This document shows, piece by piece, positions 10,200 to 21,230 of a stretch of DNA of 64,000 nt (its first letter is position 1; every line of letters begins with the position of its first letter). This DNA is from Limnephilus marmoratus. Its lineage: Eukaryota; Arthropoda; Insecta; Trichoptera; Limnephilidae. The notes under the pieces are model-generated. The model was given only the letters and a program-made list of their open reading frames with translations. It ran no database searches and was not told where the DNA came from. The translations under genes and the position numbers were made by a program. Location: NCBI GenBank assembly GCA_917880885.1, contig OU862916.1:51930831-51994830 (forward strand), read 5' to 3'.

Positions 10200-10730
10200 T
10201 ATCAACAATTAATATGCTTCTTAGAAATTTTATCCCCAATTCTTTTATAAAGCCAGGTGATGGCTTAGACTCGCGTCTCGTATTGTGGGCCAGAGAACAT
10301 TTAGACTAATGACATTGTATTAAGTTGGATGAAGAATATTGTATCATCCAAAGAGATGTGGAGGAAACCGACAATAAATAAAGATGTTTTTTTTAATTGT
10401 CGATAAAATAGTAGGGTGATAAAAAAATCAAAACAGTGATGAAAAATTCAAATAATACTAAAAAGACTCTTTATCAAAAATTTGAAACAGAAAAATCGGA
10501 AAAGGAAACGGTCACATCTAGATATTTAACCTAGCCACCAAAATCTGTAAAATAACGCAAAAAATGTTAAATTCCATCAATATTATTTAATTGGACAATG
10601 TTTTTGTCCAAATTAATTTGAAATAATAAAAAAAGAGAAAAATTTTTGAAAAAGTTTTGCGGATCGATAAACTTTTTGTGCGAATTGATTATTTTTTGGA
10701 CACAATTTGAAACAAGGTGGATTTTTTTTT
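10200..10730. other. 3' flank of SLC5 gene, no gene seen
   Basis: AT-rich. Contains the possible distal poly(A) signal near 10373; otherwise nothing recognised. Confidence 0.4.
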
Positions 10731-10866
10731 CGTTATTTATTTCGGGTGTTATGCCGTGTTGCGCTATCTCCTTATTTAGCCAATGTTTTGGACACTCTAA
10801 CGCTGTTCGAAAGTTGGCTAAAGAAGGAAGTAGCGCAACACGACATTTTTTAACTCCAGACGCAAA
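10731..10866. repeat. Foldback repeat, copy 2 (diverged)
   Basis: Arms of about 45-60 bp: the left contains TGCCGTGTTGCGCTATCTCC and the right AAGAAGGAAGTAGCGCAACA. It is the same family as 1308-1528 but with the centre lost and more mismatches. A T run precedes both copies. Confidence 0.75.
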
Positions 10867-10919
10867 ATGCCGTGGAAATGGTTATTATATAATTAAGCGT
10901 AGTAAAACATAGAATATTT

Positions 10920-11040
10920 TGAATGAAAAGTCAAGAATTCTGAATAGATGGGTGGAATATTTTGATGCTCTGCTAAACGGAAGTGTAGATGAGAGTGTGG
11001 GTGAAAATTTGACAAGGGATGGAAACATCACTGTGTGATG
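10920..11040 (+). pseudogene. LINE fragment, linker between endonuclease and RT
   Basis: The frame reads RILNRWVEYFDALLNGSVDE. The words ILNRW..YF..LLN are characteristic of the segment before the RT domain in RTE/R1-like non-LTR elements. Only about 40 codons remain. Confidence 0.55.
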
Positions 11041-13182
11041 AATGGTAACTTCCAATTTACGAGAAAGCCCACGGGAATTTTTTTTTAAGATGAAAAGTGC
11101 AGTACTACGACATCTGTATGGTCAAATTCAAACTTGCTCGAAAATAGAGGTATTTTTAAGTTGTTTGATGTATTATAGTTACCTTAAATATACACAGATG
11201 GTGATGAGATCGATATTTAACGGGAACCCCAGGTTTAGGGACGATTTTAAACGCGAGAGTTGAGACAACCAATTAAATAGCAGGGAAAGCAATTAAAAAT
11301 CAACTCAGCCTATCAGCAAGAAGGGGGTCGTGCCCATTTTGAACACAAAGGATTGTACTTTGACCCTAGTGATTAGTGAAGAAATTTATGGTCTAGACGT
11401 TCCCACAGAGATCAGGGTTGAATGAACTAAGAAATAAATATCGAATTATTCAAGGTTTTTAGTACAACGAACCCAAGTAATGTTATTAATAAAGGGTACC
11501 TTCAAGGGGTCGGGAGACCTTAGTTTCGAGTGCATTAGGGCGTTTTTAGTTGCGGAAAACACACTTGGATAACGATAAAAAAAATTTATCAGTAATATAT
11601 TGAGGGGAAAACGCGGGGACAACGGGGCATGCTTGCGGGAGGGTTCTCAATTATAGAGTAACTACATATGACGGCCGAGAGGCCAAATTCGAGGAAAAAC
11701 GTACTAGAGGAAAATGAATATACATAACACAATGGAAAATTATTGTTATCAATTCTAGACGGAACGGAGTGATTAGGAAAGCGAATTGGGAAGAAAAAGT
11801 CAAAAAATTTTTAGAGTTTAAGGATTGAACAAGAGGACGAAACAAGGGTTTGGTGCAGTAGCAGATGCTTGGAAAGGAATTGGAATAACATACCTAGGGG
11901 GGGGTGGAAATACTGCAAACATTGCGATAGATTAATTCATAAAAAGGAGTCATTTTACGTAATTAAAATAGTGATCATAACATAAAGTTACACGAGACTG
12001 CAAGGGAAAATGAGATATTTCAAAGGTTGTCGACCCCATATGTATATTGTTGATATAAACAAGGAATATTCGAACATGCCTTTTGTTTATTTAAGGCCCA
12101 TTATCCATTAAAAAGGGTCATAAAAATTAACGTTGCTCTTACCTAGTATTTAGATTATAGAATTTCCGTAAAATTTAATTATAAACACATTAAAATGGAT
12201 TTATCGCCAGGTATGTAGAAATCGTAATGTATACACACGTCAGGGCTTGCAGTTTATGGGATTTTGAGCGAGAGAGAGATGGAAAATTGGGCGGAATTTG
12301 ATCGAAGTAGTTAACTTGACAGATATTCCAGGATAGGAATAGTTAGTGGGCCGGAAAACACCATAAATAATATATCAAAAAAGGAAAAAAGGGTTTTAGC
12401 GGGAGATGGAATCACGGCAAAAAGGCAAACGTCAAATTCCAATAAGGGATCATTGGGTTAGGAGTGGGGGGAGAGAACGAAAAACCGACATAACCAGAGA
12501 ACTCAGATAAGGAAATGGGAAAAACTCAAAACGTTATAAGTAGAGTAGATACGGAACCAGGATATGATTCCTTATTAACAACGAAGGGAAAATCATCTAA
12601 GAATAGTTGCTAAAAACACCGTTATTTGAAGGAAATTTAGGCGGGAAAAGCGAAAAGTCAATTATGCCACATAAATAATGAAAATACGGTTCTGAGACAT
12701 AATTGCTTACGTAGACTAGGGGAAAAGAAATAATTTTCGTGGAAATTTATACAGGACAACTAGCGTTTAAAACTAGGAGACTGAAGAATCTACGTTTTCC
12801 CTAATATTTATGCCAATTAAAACACAGTTTTAGCAGATCACTTATGGGCATGTTCAAATTGAAAAAAAAAAACAAGATTAAAACCATGTTTATAAAACAT
12901 ATTATGAAGACAGAAGACATGTGGGAAAATGGGCAAACTGGATGGCAGCTTACTAAGTCCGGGACTAAAAACCTTAGAAAAGCGAGACAAAGTTGTGGGA
13001 CGAACCGAGATTTAAGAAGAGGAAAAATCGAAAGATCTTATGTAGGGACAAACGATAACGAGATGGGGTTTTCAAAAAAATTTCGAGTGATTACAGATTA
13101 TAATTCCTCGTCAAGGAATATACGATTATGCCCTTTTGGAGCTGTGATGGGTATAAATTAGCGTGTTTGGGATTATTCGGAA
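11041..13182. other. Purine-rich block without genes, upstream of copy A
   Basis: The + strand is markedly rich in A and G, with many GGGAAAA, GGAGAT and AAAATTTAT words, and has no credible coding frame. Its first 50 bases (TGTGTGATGAATGG.., ACGAGAAAGCC.., T run) resemble those at 58183-58240, which start the equivalent block before copy B. The remainder does not align by eye with that block. Confidence 0.5.
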
Positions 13183-13264
13183 AGTCCTTCGACAACTGGC
13201 AAGGTTGCTTAAAACGTCGCGCGTGTCGTGAGAATTACCCTGGTGATTAATTAATAGAGTTTAG

Positions 13265-13445
13265 AATCAGTTCATACTTTGAAAATACAGTGGAAAAATA
13301 GCATCAGTTTTACACTTTAAAAATACAGTGGAAAAATAGCATCAGTTTTACACTTTAAAAATACAGTGGAAAAATAGCGTCAGTTTTATACTTTAAAAAT
13401 TCAGTGGTAAAATAGAGTCTACAATCAGTTTTATACTTTGATAAA
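13265..13445 (+). repeat. 38-bp tandem repeats near left end of copy A
   Basis: About four to five units of CAGTTTTACACTTTAAAAAT followed by ACAGTGGAAAAATAGCAT or variants. Copy B (60063-60210) has one unit fewer. The position suggests U3-like enhancer repeats if the element is an LTR. Confidence 0.8.
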
Positions 13446-13474
13446 ACAGAGAGTGGAGTGTCCGGGTACTGATA

Positions 13475-14122
13475 ATTGATTTATAATAATAATAATTTAA
13501 CGGAGTGTATGATCTTATAATAAATCTAAAAAATCAGTGTTTGCAATAGCCTCCGATTCAAAAAAAATCTAATAATTAATTAATTAATTAAAAATTCAAT
13601 GCGGAAGGAGAGTTTAATAGAGTGTTTGAATTGATTTAAATTTGTTCTAATAAGGTTAAAATAAAGTTATTTATTCCGAGGTTATATAAAGAAAATTACA
13701 GTCTAATAAGTTTTATTAAATAAAAATTTACGTTAAGTCGAAAGTTGGAAATTTTATTACGAGATATTAATTATCGTTAGGTGACAATGCAATAATAATA
13801 ATTGATTTATAATAATAATAATTTAACGGAGTGTATGATCTTATAATAAATCTAAAAATCAGTGTTTTCAATAGCCTCCGATTCAATAAAATCTAATAAT
13901 TAATTAATTAAAAAAAAATTCAATGCGGAAGGAATTTAATAGAGTGTTTGAATTGATTTAAATTTGTTCTATGAAGGTTAAAATAAAGTTATTTAGTCCG
14001 AGGTTATATAAAGAAAATTACAGTCTAATAAGTTTCATTAAATAAAAATTTACGTTAAGTCGAAAGTTGGAAATTTTATTACGAGATATTAATTATCGTT
14101 AGGTGACAACGCAATAATAATA
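13475..14122 (+). repeat. Tandem duplication of 326 and 322 bp, copy A only
   Basis: Both units begin ATTGATTTATAATAATAATA and run to TTAGGTGACAA.GCAATAATA. They differ at a few bases and indels. Copy B has a single unit, so the duplication arose in this lineage. Confidence 0.85.
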
Positions 14123-14588
14123 ATTGATCCGAAATCTGGAAAATACTTAGCCGAAGTTTAAATGAATAATCCAAGTGATTAATTTGCTGCTAAACGAAAG
14201 TGTTATAAAATAAAGTGGAAGTGGTTCTTTCAGTTCTGTTGTAATTTGAGTGACGAATAATATTTAGTTATTCGTTATAAAAGGATTCTAATTAAATTGG
14301 AAAAATAAATAAAACTTAACTTTGTCCTTAATTGAAATAATTCAAACTTAAAGAAAATCTTTAGTTGTTATGAAAAAAAAAAATATAATTTAAATTGAGA
14401 GAAAAAATAAATAAAACTTAAATATTTTATAAAGTGGAATAATACAAATTTAAAGAAAATTCAAATTAATAAATTAATTTATTAAAGAGTAAATAGGTAT
14501 AGATATATATCGAATAATAAAATAATATTCGAGCGAACGATTATTAAGAATCGATTCTCTTCTTTAGATTGAAATCAAATATGGGAGA

Positions 14589-14608
14589 AGAGGGGGGGGG
14601 GGGGGAGG
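14589..14608 (+). repeat. Poly(G) tract in copy A
   Basis: A run of about 14 G after GAAGA; absent from copy B. It sits at the edge of a 115-bp segment specific to copy A. Confidence 0.7.
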
Positions 14609-16984
14609 TATGGATTGTCGGGGTTAATTAGGTAGCATCGTTCTTCTTCGATAATAACGGCAGATAATAAAGGAAAATGTGAGGATTTTTACATCAGAGA
14701 TCTATTCAAAGGAGAAAGGAAGGAGATGAATTCCGGATCTTGTAGGATTAAATCGTTAAAAGTGGGAAACCGAAATAAAAGTGCGATAAGTTACACAGGT
14801 AGTCTGGATGCTCTAATAAAATTCATATCGATGATATTACCCGATGGAGCTGAATTTAAGACATTAGAGCTTTGGTGAGTCCTTACAATATTTAAGCTTT
14901 TACAGGTTCCTGTGGATATCCTGACACTGATGAACGTAACGCCAAGTAAGGGTAAGTTAATAACTAACCAATTTATTAGCATTCGCATGTCACACCTCCC
15001 ATACAGAATGAAATGTTGCTAAACAAATACTTAACACAAAATTAGATAAGTAAATACCTATTTGCCTCCTTTCACTAGCATGATTAGGGTAAGTTTATAT
15101 GACCTTCGATAGTGTACCAAAAATTTCGATTTGAGTTCAACGTCTTCCATTGACCCAGTCACCTAAATTCCATTAACGAATAAACAAAACAAAACTTAAC
15201 GTCAGGGACAAGTTTATCAATTATAGCTTGCGATGAAATCTGCGGTAAAAATGTGACGACGACATTGACGCTAAATTCACTCAATCCTAAACGACTTAAC
15301 TGTACTAGAGCGATCGCCAATAGGTAGCATTGTTTTAGCATGCAAAATTTTCGCAAAGTAAGGTACTGCGACTAGCTTCAAACTCTAAGAGAGCTCATCA
15401 CAATTATTCAGGAGGTCATTGATTCAATGACAACTTGATTTATCTCATTTTTAAATCTTTCTTATAGGAAGTAGGTATCCAAGAACCCATAAATACCCAT
15501 TATCCTAAATACCTAACACACGAGGAGCTAGTGACCTCATTTAAACAACACTGGTGTTCAAATACTCATACAGTCCTGAATCCTAACTTGTCTTCGAATG
15601 TAAGCTTCAAGGCTTCTGTATGTAGGTATAAGCCATCTGGAAATGTAAGTGTCAACCTTTCTCGAACGGACGGCTTTGATCTTGTGGCGGTATTGTCGAG
15701 GTGGGCATGCGGGGAAGAGGAAGGACGTATGCGGACAGTACGCTGACGCGGCATTAAAGTCACAGGTTATTTGCATACCGTGAGTCTTGTCGAACCTGAA
15801 AGCAAACATAAGGTTCACGAGGTGAGTTTTATGTCAGCTAGTCAGAGGTGGAGTGTAACGCTGGGTCGGTCACGTGGGAGGAAGGATCTGCCCGTCACAA
15901 GCTTACGCCACATTTAACGGATAGAGGCATGATAAGGGAAGACATGAAATACCCCTTCTAGACTCAGTAGAGTTAAATTCAATCCGGAGGAGTCGGAAGT
16001 CGGAGTAAGACAGAAAAACGGCATGAAGACTTGGTATTCTCCCTGCTGGCGTGAAGGGCCCCTTTCATAGCATGAGACGCTCGTCGAAGAGAGTAAAACT
16101 CGGATCTAAGGACAAGCCTAGCAAACGTACTGGGAGAATTCGAGTTTGTAATTGTTGTTCATCGGTTTTCACTTGGTTAGCGGAGGAGCCGACTTTTCAG
16201 CAAACATATTATCCCCCTCCCCATATCCATCCATCCTTACTATTCCAACAATATCGTGAATACTAACTATGACTACTAACTATGATTACACAAAACATTA
16301 TGTTAGGGGAGGTTGCAGACAAGGACTTCAATTGAGAAAACTGGACCCTCGAGTACGATCCCCGGTAAGGTAAGGTTTGCTTTCTTGAAATGTTAAATTT
16401 ATTAACTGTTGTTTTATGTTATCGATGTATCCGCGGTGATAGGAAGAATTAAATAAACACACTAAATTCCTACAGAAATCAAATAGACACAAAGTTAAGG
16501 CGGGGTTAGTTTATCGAACTCGGTTAAATACTCTAAAATAATAATAAATAAATTGATCGGAAAATTCTCACCCTTTCTCTAAAAGAATCTAGGGTTACCA
16601 CACGTAATACATTATCTTCTCTACATATGTGTGCATACTAAGTATGCAAACAGATGTAAAATCTAAAATAAAAAATCACACAACGCAGATTATAGAAATA
16701 ATGTGAACTAAAATCTTAAATCTTGATTACTGTGAGAAAATCGCAGGGATTTAAGAAGATAGGGTAGGTTTAGCTAGACTACAAGGTATAGGGGTTTAGA
16801 AATCACGAGCCTGAGGTAGAAATAAACTGAAAGGAGGGTTGAGTCAGGCCATCATACCTAGTGGTGTGATCAGTAGGACATAAGGGTAGAATTATGAGCG
16901 TGGCTACGAGACAGGAGCTACGAGATTTAAACTACGAGGTAGAAGCTTAGAAAAGTAAATCAGCTAGGTAGGGTTCATCACAAT

Positions 16985-16998
16985 TGGTGTCAAAAGCC
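16985..16998 (+). other. Primer-binding-site-like motif
   Basis: TGGTGTCAAAAGCC begins with the TGG expected to pair with a tRNA CCA end, and resembles the TGGTGTCAGAAG sites of several gypsy-type elements. The preceding bases TTCATCACA would fit an LTR ending in CA. Confidence 0.45.
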
Positions 16999-17019
16999 AA
17001 GGATGGCGGACCATTACAA

Positions 17020-18572
17020 CTGATGGTGGTACTAATGATGATGACAATGTCGAGCCGCCACCAACATTAGAAGAAGTAGTGGGTGCCATTAAAAGTCTAC
17101 ATAACAATAAATCACCTGGAACTGACAACATCTCTGCAGAGTTATTCAAATATGGCGGAGAGAACCTTCAAGTCCATATATATAATATCATTAAATCCAT
17201 CTGGTGCTCTGAGACTCTGCCAAGTGAATGGAACTGTGGAATAATTTGCCCTCTTCACAAGAAAGGAGACCCTATGAACTGCTCTAACTATAGGGGCATA
17301 ACGCTGCTGAATATCTCATACAAGATCCTATCAAATGTACTGTGTGGTAGGCTTATGAAATATTCGGATGGCATAATTGGCCAATATCAAACTGGGTTCC
17401 GTAAGGGGAAATCTACAACTGATCAAATCTTTTCACTGAGACAGATACTGGAAAAAACAATAGAATTTAATGTTGATACATACCATCTCTTCATAGATTT
17501 TAAGGCTGCCTATGACACGGTAAATAGAGAAAGACTGTACAGAGCCTTGGATGAATTTAATATCCCAAGAAAACTGGTAAACTTAGTAAGGCTCACAATG
17601 TCTAATGTTGAGTGCCGAGTCAGAATACAACAGGATCTGTCAGACACCCTAAAGACCTTCAATGGACTAAGACAAGGAGATGCACTTGCCTGCATTTTAT
17701 TCAATTTAGCGCTGGAAAAGGCCATCCGAAATGCAGGTATACAAACCACAGGCCATATTTTTAACAAGTCTGTTCAGCTCCTTGCTTATGCTGACGATAT
17801 AGATATCATCGCACGCTCAGAATATGAACTAAAATCGGCGTTTAAAAGCTTAGCTACGTCGGCAAGGAACATGGGATTGGTCATCAACGAGGGGAAGACA
17901 AAATATATGCCCGTACATGGACGCCAGAAACCACCAAGTATACAGATAGATAATTATACATTTGAAACTGTCAACGAGTTTGTATATCTCGGTACTATGG
18001 TGACAAATGACAACAATGTATCCAGCGAAATCAAAAGAAGAATAGTAGCTGCAAATCGATACTACTTTGGGCTACAGAAGCATATGAAATCTCGCCACCT
18101 TACCAGAAGAACTAAAGTCCTGCTTTACAAGACCCTTATACGACCTGTTCTTATGTATGGTTCGGAATGCTGGACAATCAGTAAGGGTGATGAAGGAGCC
18201 CTAGAAAGTTTTGAAAGGAAGGTGCTGCGAAGGATTTACGGCCCAGTCTGTGATAATGGAGAATGGCGTATCAGATACAACCAGGAGCTATACGATCTTT
18301 ACGAGGACCCTAATATCTCCAAGGAAATCAAAACTGGAAGACTCAGGTGGGCTGGACATATCCAGAGAATGAGCGAAGGAGATATTCCAAAGCGAATTAT
18401 GGATGGTGCACCTGGGGGTCGGAGAAGAGTTGGAAGACCAAAGCTTCGATGGCTGGATGGAGTGGTGAAGGATGCAAGCACCATCGGCATCCGAAACTGG
18501 CGCAACGCAGCACAACACCGACAGTCATGGAGGCAGGCTCTGCTGGAGGCCAAGACCCGACCTGGGTTGTAG
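17020..18572 (+). CDS. Non-LTR reverse transcriptase (RTE clade), N-terminally truncated
   Basis: An uninterrupted frame of over 500 codons. From GTG 17079 as residue 1: a KSPGTDNISAELFK opening, GIICPLHKKGD and NYRGITLL (residues 50-100), GFRKGKSTTDQIF, LFIDFKAAYDTV, GLRQGDALACILFN, and the catalytic YADD at 237-240. Then come VYLGTMVTN, RPVLMYGSECWTI and a C-terminal RWAGHIQRM..RP.LRWLDGV, typical of RTE proteins. The frame stays open leftwards past 17079, so GTG there is not a start. The endonuclease domain is missing, so this copy cannot move on its own. The open RT frame and few defects suggest a recent insertion. It makes cDNA at nicked chromosomal targets. Confidence 0.88.
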
Positions 18573-18597
18573 AGCCACAGATGATGATGATGATGAG
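17020..18597 (+). mobile_element. 5'-truncated RTE-type LINE
   Basis: It starts inside the ORF directly after the end of copy A. It ends shortly after the stop codon in an (ATG)n run, GATGATGATGATGATGAG, the simple-repeat tail typical of RTE-clade LINEs. Its neighbour on the left is the PBS-like end of copy A. Confidence 0.75.
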
Positions 18598-18599
18598 TA

Positions 18600-19765
18600 A
18601 AACTTAGTAAAAGACTGTAAAACATGGTGAAAAATGGGAAACATGGCACATGGTAAAATACCGACAAAACTCGTAAATTATAGTTAAACCAGGTAACAAG
18701 GGCAAATATGTACATACATTTCATTTTTTCTCTTTTAATTTTTAATCGATCCTTCCCCCTCCATCCCTCATCCTTCCTATTCCTACCTAAATAACTCGGC
18801 ACTTAAAATATAATTTTTTATTAGTAAATATCTCTGGAATCATTACACTTGCATACAATGCCTATGTGGAAACCTGTAAATGGTTCAATTATTGTTACTC
18901 GATACTCAATAGTTCAATTATTGTTACACTACGACATTTTTGTAATTTGACAAACCAAATTAAAAAAAATGTTTTGTTTCCATGTTCGTCTGTCTTTGAG
19001 CGAGTTTTTCCGCTTTAACTATTTTATTTCCCGATTTCCACCATGTTTTATCGTCGTTTACCCTGTTTTACAGTGATTTACTACGTTTAACAATATTTAA
19101 CCATGTGTTTTATTTTAAAGTTTGTTTGTTCATGTTCGTGATTTCCATTTTTGTTTGAACATTTTTTCACCATGTTTTATGTGTATAACTATTTTTAACA
19201 ACAATTATCACCATTTAAATGTTTTCCAACATTTCAAGCTAAGTCTCACTATGCTACCGTCTTCTTCGAATAGCTTTTTAATTTTTTTTCTTTTTTCTTG
19301 TTATTGGATTAATTATTATTAATTTTCCATTAAATAATGGCGATTCCTGACTGACTTACAGCGTTATAGCGTACGCTTAGTGGCCTGGCAACACTATACT
19401 TGGTGTTTAGTTCAAAGCTTGTGAAATGTTGCACGCTTGACCGCAAGATGTCACTACCTACGGCAGTGTGTCGGGAACGCAGGTACTTATATCATTTCGT
19501 ATGGAGGTGTGTAGTTCCACATATTTTACGAACTCGAGTCCGATTCCGAGTTCAGCCAAATGGACTCGAACCCTCGGACTCGAAGTTACGATCATAGAAG
19601 TTTTCTCTTGTAACTCCTATGATTTACTCACGTAAAACACGAAATATTGACCAATTCATCGATCGGTTTCATGTCGAGTACTGGTTATAAATCATCAAGC
19701 ATTTATTACTGAACTAAAAGTAAATACTGTCTGTATTATAATAATGTTATTTTTTTTACAATAGA
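18600..19765. other. No gene seen
   Basis: AT-rich. Loosely repeated words such as GTAAAAC, CATGGT and ACATGG occur around 18600-18660, and roughly their complements around 19030-19180. This may be a very diverged foldback; nothing coding. Confidence 0.35.
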
Positions 19766-19769
19766 TCCC

Positions 19770-20119
19770 CAGATGAGCTGTGGATTTGGGGGAGACTTTG
19801 GGATGCAGTGTGGAGGGCCTTTTCAGAAAATGAAGGAGGAAGTTCTGAGAAGGAAAAAGGTATGAAGGGTGGATAGGAATCTCGAGGTCAGTGCGTCCAG
19901 GGACCAGGAGTAAAAGATGTACGAATCCAACCCCCCTCACACTGGACCAGGAGTAACATATGTATGAATTCAACCCTCACACTGTACCCGGACAAAGCTT
20001 ATCCCATGTACCCAGGCACCATGCTAAATCACTAAACGCAGCGAATCGCTTGGGTGACCCGTGGCAGCGGTGTTGGATATCCAATAAATGGTTCCTATGG
20101 CGGCGGTACCCATACCCCA
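19770..20119 (-). mobile_element. Hairpin SINE (family 2), diverged long form lacking the hairpin end
   Basis: It carries GATGCAGTGTGGAGGGCC at the tail side and GTTGGATATCCAATAAATGG then GGCGGCGGTACCCAT at the head side. The middle contains the extra segment of the long form, partly duplicated (ACCAGGAGTAA twice). Confidence 0.65.
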
Positions 20120-20139
20120 TTTTATGTTAGTAAAAAAGA

Positions 20140-20850
20140 ATACTAAACTAATAATTTTGGCTCCGGCGTTAATTTCAAGATTCAATCCGCCTGCCTCGAC
20201 CAGATATTGCTGCCATTGCTGGTCGGTGGTTGAATATGAGTTCGGAACCAGTGGGAGTGAATTAAGAGAGTCAAAAGCTTTCGGAATCAGATTCATTAGA
20301 TTCGTTCCGGCCAGAACGACTCTCTCCTAATTTCATACCGACAGGGACAAATGTGCGGTGGCTGCAACTGACTGAATAGTTTACCTGCCTAAATATGCAG
20401 AAAGCGTTTAGGGGACGTTCCCCCGAAGGCCTGAATACTGAAATTGTTCGCTGTGACATGAATATTGCCTGTATTTAGTGTTCAGAAGGGTGACTGCTAA
20501 ATATATTCACTAATATTGAAAGGGATGTTCTCGGATATTTCGCAATTAAATTAAATTTCAATTAAATTAAATTAATTAATTTAATTAATTAAACAATTGC
20601 ACTTTCAAACAAAGTTAAATTGTTTCATTTATCAATAACTTTGGAATTCATGAACGATGACGTTTGGGGATAATATCAGGTAGTCAGTGTGACAAATAAT
20701 AAAGAATTTTTAACTAAGTAATTTAATTAATGCCCAAAGTCAGTTAAGTTTGTGAATAAATTGAACACACGCATTCATTCGATTTTCGCCGCGCGAGTTG
20801 TTAACGAGTTTAGTTGTTGTGAGCTTAAGTGTTTTTTTTTCGGTTTAAAA
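20140..20850. other. No gene seen; AT-rich palindromic patch at 20540-20600
   Basis: A moderately GC-rich stretch (20150-20460) of unknown nature is followed by ATTAAATTAAATT/AATTAATTTAATT repeats. No coding support. Confidence 0.35.
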
Positions 20851-20852
20851 AG

Positions 20853-20893
20853 ATGTGGGCTACTTTGGAAGGTACGTAGTAAGGTTTTTTCTA
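20853..20893 (+). other. Possible first coding exon ending at GTACGT (low confidence)
   Basis: ATG TGG GCT ACT TTG GAA G is followed by GTACGTAGT, a plausible donor site. It sits after a GC-richer, UTR-like lead. A near copy (ATGGGTCTTACTTTGGAAG) lies at 21160, about 300 bp on. No downstream exon could be found. Confidence 0.25.
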
Positions 20894-21230
20894 AAACTTG
20901 AATGTAAATCATTTCACACTTAAAAAAAGACTTGCCTGTTTTTATGTAGTTTAAAAACTATTTAATATCTAACTTTTCGATCATTTATTTCGGAAAGTAG
21001 GTATATCAAAATCGTGGGATAATTGTCTTTTTTATTAAATAGTACAATTTATTTTCTGTTCATATCAGATTCGATATATTTTTTATTTTGTTTTAAATTT
21101 ATTTTATATAACATTTTAATTTATTAAAATTTAAAATGTTTAATATCGGTTCTGAAAAAATGGGTCTTACTTTGGAAGGCACGTAGTACAGTTTTTTGTG
21201 AAATATTTTTATGTTAAGCGTGTTACATTT

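Larger units (their letters stand above)
13183..17019 (+). mobile_element. Large LTR-like repeat, copy A
   Basis: About 3.8 kb closely matches 59979-63371 (copy B), from AGTCCTTCGACAACTGGC to GCGGACCATTACAA. Most of it differs by scattered substitutions and small indels, but copy A has an extra 322-326-bp tandem unit, one more 38-bp unit and about 115 bp near 14590-14705. A TGGTGTCAAAAGCC motif close to the right end resembles the primer-binding site just after a 5' LTR. I therefore read it as an unusually long LTR plus leader; it could instead be another kind of large non-coding element. Small open frames (e.g. 15531-15746) occur in both copies, but only because the DNA is duplicated. Confidence 0.65.

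Noticed and set aside
13183..14122. CRISPR-like array
   Set aside because: Units are directly adjacent without unique spacers, and the context is a eukaryotic repeat.
15531..15818. Conserved small ORFs in copy A (and 61877-62164 in copy B)
   Set aside because: They are shared only because the whole DNA segment is duplicated. Several frames on both strands are equally open and none has recognisable protein content.
17079..17081. GTG at 17079 as the start of the RTE protein
   Set aside because: The frame stays open upstream with RTE-like residues. The element is truncated at its 5' end, so no true start is present.
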